Below are positions 59,057-64,000 of a DNA stretch of 64,000 bases, in pieces (the stretch's first letter is position 1; each line of letters begins with the position of its first letter). Where the stretch lies: positions 5,642,001 to 5,706,000 of the forward strand of contig NZ_JAUSRB010000002.1 of NCBI RefSeq assembly GCF_030811595.1. Reading direction: 5' to 3'. The DNA is from Streptosporangium brasiliense. GTDB lineage: Bacteria; Actinomycetota; Actinomycetes; Streptosporangiales; Streptosporangiaceae. Made by a program: the position numbers and the translations under genes. The notes under the pieces are model-generated. The model made no database searches and was not told where the DNA came from. It was given only the letters and a program-made list of their open reading frames with translations.

Positions 59057-60882
59057 TGCGGCAGCTGCTGCGTACCCCCGCCGGGCTGGCCGGGACCACG
59101 CTGGTGGCGCTCATGGTGGGCCTGGCGATCGTCGGGCCGCCGATCTGGGGCGCCGAGGCCCAACGCATCGACCCCGCGGTGATCCTCCAGGGGGCCTCGG
59201 CCGCGCATCCGCTCGGCACCGACAACCTGGGCCGCGACATCCTTGCCCGGGTGCTGGTCGCCGGTCGGCTCTCGCTCGGCCTCGCCCTGATGGCCACGCT
59301 CATCGGCGCGACCACCGGGATCCTGCTCGGCGCGCTCCCCTCGGTGCTGCCCCGCCGCGCCGCCCGGCTGGTCACCGGTACGGTGAACGCGCTGGTCGCC
59401 TTCCCCGGGCTGCTGCTGGCCATGTTCACCGCGGTGATCGCGGGGCTGGGCGCACGAGGCGCCGTGCTGGGCATCGGCGTCGCCATCGCGCCCGGCTTCG
59501 CCCGGCTCACCCAGACGCTCGCCGCGTCGGTCGCCGGGGCCGACTACGTGTCGGCCGCCCGCATGCTCGGGGTTCCCCGACGGCTGATCATGACACGCCA
59601 CGTCCTGCCCAACATCGCCGAGCCGCTGATCCTCAACCTCACCCAGGCGCTGGGCGGCGCGCTGCTCGGGCTCGCCGGCATGTCCTTCCTCGGCCTGGGC
59701 GTGCAGCCGCCGTCGTTCGACTGGGGACGGCTGCTCTTCGACGGCTTCAGCCGCATCTACGCCACCCCCGCCGTCGCCCTCGGACCCGCCGCCGCGGTGG
59801 CGCTCGCGGGCATCGGATTCAACCTCCTGGGAGACGCCCTGGCGCGCGCCGCGTCGCGCACCGCCGTACCGGCGGGCAAGGCCGTCCCGAGGTCCGCTCC
59901 CGCGCCCGGAGAGCTCGGGGAGCCCGATCAGGAGGCGGTCCTGGAGGTGCGGGACCTCACCGTCACCTTCCCCGGGGGCGTGACGCCGGTGCGCGGGGTG
60001 TCGCTGACCGTCGCGCCCGGTGAGATCGTCGGCCTGGTGGGGGAGTCGGGCAGCGGCAAGAGCCTGACCGCGTCGGCGATCGGCGGCCTGGTGCCCTACC
60101 CGGGCGAGGTGGACGCGGCACGGCTGCGGCTGTGCGGCGCCGACCTCGGTGCGCTGCCGGAACAGCGACGCCGCAAGCTGCTCGGCACGTCGCTGGCGAT
60201 GGTCTTCCAGGACCCGATGGCCTCGCTCAACCCGGCGCTCAAGGTCGGCGGGCAGCTCGCGGAGGTGGCGACCGTGCACCAGGGCGCGAGCCGCACCGAG
60301 GCCAGGACCAGGGCCGTGGACCGGCTCGGGCACGTGCGCATCCCGGAACCCGGCAGACGGGCCCGGCAACACCCGCACGAGCTGTCCGGCGGCATGCGGC
60401 AGCGCGTGGTGATCGCGATGGGCCTGATGGGCACGCCACGGCTGATCATCGCCGACGAGCCGACCACCGCACTCGACGTGACCGTGCAGCGGCAGATCCT
60501 GCGCCTGCTGCGCGAGGTGACCGACGAGACCGGCGCGGCGACGCTGTTCATCTCCCACGACATCGCCGTCGTCGGGGAGCTGTGTCACCGGGTCGTGGTG
60601 ATGTACGCGGGCCGGGTGGTCGAGGAGCTGCCGGTCGAGAAGCTGGCCTCCGACGCCGCGCACCCCTACACCCGTGCGCTGGTCGCCTCGCTGCCCGGCA
60701 TGGACACCGACAGATCCCTGCCGCTGGCCAGCATCTCCGGACGCCAGCCCTCGCCCGCCGAGATCGGCGACGGATGCGCCTTCGCGGACCGCTGCGCCCT
60801 CGCGACCGACCGCTGCGCCGAGCGCCCGCCCCTGATTCCGTACGGCGAGGCGCATCGCGTCGCCTGCTGGGAGGCTTCATGA
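59056..60882 (+). CDS. fused peptide ABC permease-ATPase (DppC + DppD in one chain)
   Basis: 608 residues. About 1-275 is a DppC-like permease (GTDNLGRDILARVLVAGRLS, EAA-type LAASVAGADYVSAARMLGVP, GLAGMSFLGLGVQPPS). After a short Pro/Ala linker (about 276-295) comes a full ATPase: Walker [22 protein letters not shown], signature LSGGMRQR, Walker [22 protein letters not shown], and the Cys tail CAFADRCALATDRC. The frame is continuous with no stop codon between the parts. ATGA overlap with the next ATPase. Confidence 0.92.
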   Translation: MRQLLRTPAGLAGTTLVALMVGLAIVGPPIWGAEAQRIDPAVILQGASAAHPLGTDNLGRDILARVLVAGRLSLGLALMATLIGATTGILLGALPSVLPRRAARLVTGTVNALVAFPGLLLAMFTAVIAGLGARGAVLGIGVAIAPGFARLTQTLAASVAGADYVSAARMLGVPRRLIMTRHVLPNIAEPLILNLTQALGGALLGLAGMSFLGLGVQPPSFDWGRLLFDGFSRIYATPAVALGPAAAVALAGIGFNLLGDALARAASRTAVPAGKAVPRSAPAPGELGEPDQEAVLEVRDLTVTFPGGVTPVRGVSLTVAPGEIVGLVGESGSGKSLTASAIGGLVPYPGEVDAARLRLCGADLGALPEQRRRKLLGTSLAMVFQDPMASLNPALKVGGQLAEVATVHQGASRTEARTRAVDRLGHVRIPEPGRRARQHPHELSGGMRQRVVIAMGLMGTPRLIIADEPTTALDVTVQRQILRLLREVTDETGAATLFISHDIAVVGELCHRVVVMYAGRVVEELPVEKLASDAAHPYTRALVASLPGMDTDRSLPLASISGRQPSPAEIGDGCAFADRCALATDRCAERPPLIPYGEAHRVACWEAS

Positions 60883-61571
60883 TCATCAAGAATCTGACGG
60901 TGCGGTTCGGTGCCTTCACCGCCGTCGACGACGTCACGCTGGAGGTCCCGGCCGGGGCGATCGTCGGTCTGGTGGGGGAGTCGGGCTCGGGCAAGTCCAC
61001 GCTGGCCAGGGCGGTGAGCGGGCTGGTGCCGTACACCGGTGAGATCGTCGGTGGCGATCCGCGGCGGATCCAGATGGTCTTCCAGGATCCCTACGCCTCC
61101 CTCGACCCGCGGATGACCGTGGGCGCGTCGGTGGCCGAGGGACTGCGGGTGCCCCGCGCCGCCCGCCAGGGGGAGGTGGAACGGCTGCTGTCGCTGGTGT
61201 CGCTGCCGATCTCGCTCGCGGTGCGCTACCCGCGTGAGCTGTCCGGCGGCCAGCGCCAGCGGGTGGCGATCGCCCGGACGCTGGGCGCGGACCCCGAACT
61301 GCTGGTCGCCGACGAGATCACCTCCGCCCTGGACGTCTCCGTCCAGGGCGCGGTGCTCAACCTGATCCGCTCGCTGCGCGAGGAACTCGGGCTGTCGATG
61401 CTGTTCATCTCGCACAACCTCGCCGTGGTCCGCTACGTCTCCGACGTCGTCGCGGTGATGCACCACGGCAGGCTGGTCGAGGCGGGGCCGACGGAGGAGG
61501 TGGTGGGCTCGCCCAAGGAGGCCTACACCCGCTCCCTGATCGAGGCGGTACCCCGCCTCGGACACGCCTGA
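60879..61571 (+). CDS. peptide ABC transporter ATPase (DppF-like), short form
   Basis: 230 residues. Walker [30 protein letters not shown], Walker B LLVADEITSALD (Pro of DEPT replaced by Ile), FISHNLAVV. It lacks the roughly 70-residue oligopeptide-transporter C-terminal extension, which its fused partner carries. Last gene of the left-hand operon; a very strong terminator follows. Confidence 0.92.
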   Translation: MIIKNLTVRFGAFTAVDDVTLEVPAGAIVGLVGESGSGKSTLARAVSGLVPYTGEIVGGDPRRIQMVFQDPYASLDPRMTVGASVAEGLRVPRAARQGEVERLLSLVSLPISLAVRYPRELSGGQRQRVAIARTLGADPELLVADEITSALDVSVQGAVLNLIRSLREELGLSMLFISHNLAVVRYVSDVVAVMHHGRLVEAGPTEEVVGSPKEAYTRSLIEAVPRLGHA

Positions 61572-61714
61572 CGGGCGGCCGGCCGGCCGCCCGCATGGGA
61601 CTTCCCTGTCATCCACCACGGCACCGTCCGCGATGCGGACTTCGACAGCGTCCGGGGCATGGAGCCCACGCTGCCGTGCTCTTCCCCGGCCCGCCTCACT
61701 CCGGGACGGGAGGC

Positions 61715-61759
61715 GTCTCCCCCCGGGTGAGAGGGATCACCTCTCACCCGGGGGGAGAC
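61715..61759. terminator. perfect 20-bp bidirectional terminator hairpin
   Basis: Arms GTCTCCCCCCGGGTGAGAGG and CCTCTCACCCGGGGGGAGAC are exact reverse complements around the loop GATCA. Located between the convergent ABC-transporter operon and the racemase operon, 16 bp from the latter's stop codon. Confidence 0.92.
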
Positions 61760-61775
61760 ACTCTCGTGTGAGACG

Positions 61776-62876
61776 TCAGAGGGCGATCCACTCGGTGGAG
61801 GTGGTGACCTCGTCCAGGAGGTCGGAGATCGGGTCGATGCCGATGCCGGGGGTGGTGGGCACGTCGAGGTGGCCGTCGCTCAGCTCGAAGGGCGTGGTGA
61901 TGTCGGTGGCGTAGTAGCGGCGGGAGGCGGAGGTGTCGCCGGGCAGGGTGAAGCCGGGCATCGCGGCCAGGGCGAGGTTGGCGGCGCGGCCGATGCCGGT
62001 CTCCAGCATGCCGCCGCACCACAGGGCGACGCCGTGGGCGCGGGCCAGGTCGTGGATGCGGCGGGATTCGAGGTAGCCGCCGACCCTGCCGGGTTTGACG
62101 TTGATGATGGAGCAGGAGCCCAGGGTGATCGCGGCGGCGGCGTGGGCGGCCGAGTCGATGGACTCGTCCAGGCAGAGCGGGGTGGTCAGGCGCTTGGCGA
62201 GCTGGGCGTGCTGGACCAGGTCGTCGTTGGCCAGGGGCTGTTCGATGAGAAGCAGGTCGAAGTCGTCGAGCTTGGCCAGGTGGGGGGCGTCGGTGAGGGT
62301 GTAGGCGGCGTTGGCGTCGACCTGCAGCAGCAGGTCCGGGCCGAAGCGTTCGCGGACGGCGCGGACGGGGGCGACGTCCCAGCCGGGCTCGATCTTGAGT
62401 TTGATGCGCAGGTAGCCCTGGGTGATGTAGTCCTCGACGGTGTCGAGGAGCTCGGGCAGGGAGTTCATGATGCCCACCGACACGCCGCAGGGCACCCGGT
62501 CGGCGGTGGCGCCGAGGAAGGAGCCCATGGACTGGCCGCCGATGCGGAGCTGGGCGTCCAGGGCGGCGGTCTCCAGGGCGGCCTTGGCCATCGGGTGGCC
62601 CTTGAAGGGGCGCAGGGCGTGGTTGACGCGGTGCGCGTCGAGGTGGGCGGGCAGGGCGGGGATCAGGAAGCGGCGCAGGACGTCGGCGGCACCGTCGACG
62701 TACTCGGGGGAGTAGAGGGGGTCGGACATGGCCACGCACTCGCCCCAGCCTTCGGCCTCGGGGGTGACGACCCGTACGAGGAGCGCGTCACGTTCGGTCG
62801 CGGTGCCGAACGAGGTGCGGAACGGCGCGACCAGCGGCATCGCGATCCGTCGCAGCTCGACTCCAGTGATCTTCAT
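61776..62876 (-). CDS. N-succinylamino acid racemase / o-succinylbenzoate synthase (enolase superfamily)
   Basis: 366 residues. Enolase-superfamily MLE subgroup: KxK with Lys159 and Lys161 in LRIKLKIEP, metal ligands Asp187 (LQVDANAAYT), Glu212 (LIEQPL), Asp237 (CLDESI), and Lys261 in NVKPGRVGG. The N terminus GVELRRIAMPLVAPFRTSFG and CGVSVGIM match the actinomycete NSAR/OSBS proteins. OSBS is a menaquinone step (menC); with a GNAT acyltransferase and an M20 hydrolase beside it and no other men genes, racemisation of N-succinyl-D-amino acids is much more likely. No good Shine-Dalgarno; a GCGGC-TTGC-GCCGC hairpin sits just upstream. Confidence 0.92.
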   Translation of the reverse strand: MKITGVELRRIAMPLVAPFRTSFGTATERDALLVRVVTPEAEGWGECVAMSDPLYSPEYVDGAADVLRRFLIPALPAHLDAHRVNHALRPFKGHPMAKAALETAALDAQLRIGGQSMGSFLGATADRVPCGVSVGIMNSLPELLDTVEDYITQGYLRIKLKIEPGWDVAPVRAVRERFGPDLLLQVDANAAYTLTDAPHLAKLDDFDLLLIEQPLANDDLVQHAQLAKRLTTPLCLDESIDSAAHAAAAITLGSCSIINVKPGRVGGYLESRRIHDLARAHGVALWCGGMLETGIGRAANLALAAMPGFTLPGDTSASRRYYATDITTPFELSDGHLDVPTTPGIGIDPISDLLDEVTTSTEWIAL

Positions 62877-63048
62877 AATGATGTGCGGCTTGCGCCGCTT
62901 CTCCCTCCCATGTCGCCGCCGTCAGGCGGACCCGTTCTTCGATTGCCGCGCGGCTCGCGCCGCGCCCTTGTGAGGCCCCGTCGGCCCGGCGGCTCGCTCA
63001 GGGGGGTCCTGGGACCCGTGCCGGATCGTCCGCCGCCGGTCGAGGAGG

Positions 63049-63828
63049 TCAAGCGTTCCGCTCCACGACGTAACAGGACTTGTCGTGGAAGCCGGTGACG
63101 CGGGCGCCCTCCCGCAGGAGGCCGCCCAGCACGTCGCGTAGGGCGTGGCGCCACGCCGTGGCCGTGGCGGGGTCGGTGTGGCGCAGCGCCTCGATGTCGG
63201 CGGGGACGGCGACCAGCACCGTCCGGCCGTCGGTCCGGCCGGCGACCGGGCGGCCGTCGCGTTCGGACAGCCCGGTCAGCGCGCCCGGCGGGATCGGCGG
63301 CCGGCACGGCACGCCCTGCGCGGCGTCCAGAGCGGGCGGCTCGGTCAGCCGCCAGACGGCCAGTACCCGGTCCGACTCGTCCCCGGTGTTGATCGCGTCG
63401 CCCATGACGCCGTAGAAGGAGGGCAGGTACTCCTCGGGACGGGCGCCGAGCTTGGCCAGGTTGAAGTGGGCGTTGCGCCGTACCAGCGGGTCGTAGGTCC
63501 AGGTGATCCGGTTCAGGTCGCGTTCCAGCGCCCAGGCGCGCTGGTGCAGCTTGAGCGCGAACCCGATGCCGCGCCCGCCGCGGGTTCCGGTGATGTGGGA
63601 GTGCAGTACCTGTCCGGCGGGCGTGCCGAGGAAGCCCACCGACGCGCCGACGATCCTGCCGTCCCGGTAGGCCCCGGCCACGTAGTTGCCCGCGTGCGAC
63701 AGCGCGCGCATCAGCTCGACGGTGATGGGCCGCTTGCCGGGCTCGGGGTTCCAGATGTCGTCGAACAGCCGGACGGCGTCCGCGAACTCCTCGAGGGAGT
63801 GCAGTTCGCGGAGCGTCACATCGCTCAT
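63049..63828 (-). CDS. GNAT acyltransferase, probable D-amino-acid N-succinyltransferase
   Basis: 259 residues. [46 protein letters not shown] (CoA loop), [40 protein letters not shown]. The last two motifs are characteristic of the acyltransferases encoded next to NSAR genes. Proposed role: succinyl-CoA-dependent N-succinylation of D-amino acids, the first and irreversible step of D-to-L conversion. ATGA overlap with the M20 gene upstream and a 172-bp gap to the racemase. Confidence 0.85.
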   Translation of the reverse strand: MSDVTLRELHSLEEFADAVRLFDDIWNPEPGKRPITVELMRALSHAGNYVAGAYRDGRIVGASVGFLGTPAGQVLHSHITGTRGGRGIGFALKLHQRAWALERDLNRITWTYDPLVRRNAHFNLAKLGARPEEYLPSFYGVMGDAINTGDESDRVLAVWRLTEPPALDAAQGVPCRPPIPPGALTGLSERDGRPVAGRTDGRTVLVAVPADIEALRHTDPATATAWRHALRDVLGGLLREGARVTGFHDKSCYVVERNA

Positions 63829-64000
63829 CCGAGCACCGCCTGGACCAGGCCGGTCAGCAGCGCCGTACGGCCGGGCATCTCGGCGACGACCACGTGCTCG
63901 TGGGCGGCGTGCGCGCCGCCGCCCACGGCGCCGAGGCCGTCGAGGGTGGGGCAGCCGACTCCCGCGGTGAAGTTGCCGTCGGACGCGCCTCCCACGGCCG
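63825..64000 (-). CDS. M20 family hydrolase, C-terminal end only (gene runs off the window)
   Basis: The last 57 residues are visible: [50 protein letters not shown]. This is the C terminus of M20 peptidases of the carboxypeptidase G2/desuccinylase type (GGxSDGN, GxGAHxxxEHV, with the last zinc His). Expected to be the N-succinyl-L-amino acid hydrolase that completes the pathway. Start lies beyond position 64000. Confidence 0.85.
   Translation of the reverse strand, partial: AVGGASDGNFTAGVGCPTLDGLGAVGGGAHAAHEHVVVAEMPGRTALLTGLVQAVLG

Noticed and set aside
61776-62876. Calling the enolase-superfamily gene menC (menaquinone o-succinylbenzoate synthase)
   Set aside because: No other men genes nearby; adjacency to a GNAT and an M20 hydrolase fits N-succinylamino acid racemase better. 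The dual-activity family means OSBS activity cannot be excluded.

Overview
The window is a 64 kb, very GC-rich (roughly 70%+) chromosomal segment of a filamentous actinomycete. Many genes start with GTG, and 1-4 bp start/stop overlaps are the rule. It encodes a SARP/AfsR-type STAND regulator, an Lsr2 paralogue, ABATE/CGNR and PucR regulators, a DUF397 remnant and Tat-exported enzymes. A Streptosporangium/Nonomuraea-like member of the Streptosporangiaceae is my best guess, by inference only. I saw no rRNA, tRNA, CRISPR array or intact insertion sequence.

Layout. 0-5 kb: an alpha/beta-hydrolase fused to an NmrA-like domain with a divergent TetR, then two secreted cell-wall hydrolases (amidase and M23 endopeptidase) that end in the same 4-Cys domain. 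A third, small secreted protein at 32 kb carries a divergent copy of that domain. 5-8 kb: the AfsR-like regulator. 8-15 kb: a complete Dpp/Opp-type peptide ABC transporter operon, closed by an M24 'pita-bread' protein with a degenerate metal site and flanked by a divergent Lrp/AsnC regulator. 15-19 kb: a decaying region with a DUF397 tail, a MazEF-like pair, a 27-residue stub resembling a type I restriction subunit, a stand-alone tsaD and a frameshifted arginine deiminase start. 19-22 kb: a large coiled-coil protein of unknown function and a Gly-rich secreted peptide. 22-40 kb: mostly small regulator/enzyme pairs with clear palindromic operators (TetR/acyl-CoA dehydrogenase, GntR-OsmC-CoxL, a leaderless DUF998 promoter, MBL/ABATE, MerR-GyrI, TetR/NmrA), plus a phosphatase, YihY, a bacterioferritin and a carotenoid oxygenase.

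41.9-48.4 kb is the most interesting block. Six genes overlap by 1-4 bp each: an alpha-oxoamine synthase, a HpcH/CitE-type aldolase, a MaoC dehydratase, an ornithine-cyclodeaminase-type dehydrogenase, an MFS exporter and a Tat-secreted M20 peptidase. The enzyme set matches the chemistry expected for a carbonylmethylene (ketomethylene) pseudodipeptide, as in ketomemicins, but without the ATP-grasp peptide ligase. It is preceded by about 1 kb of non-coding DNA with an unusually AT-rich stretch and followed by a divergent Lsr2 paralogue.

49.2-64 kb reads as one scavenging system for D-amino-acid-containing peptides. It holds an S9 peptidase, two tandem beta-lactamase-fold hydrolases, a class A-like serine hydrolase, a PucR regulator and a peptide ABC transporter in which one permease and one ATPase are fused. 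A perfect 20-bp terminator hairpin separates these from a convergent operon of an M20 hydrolase, a GNAT acyltransferase and an N-succinylamino acid racemase, which together form the known D-to-L amino acid conversion pathway.
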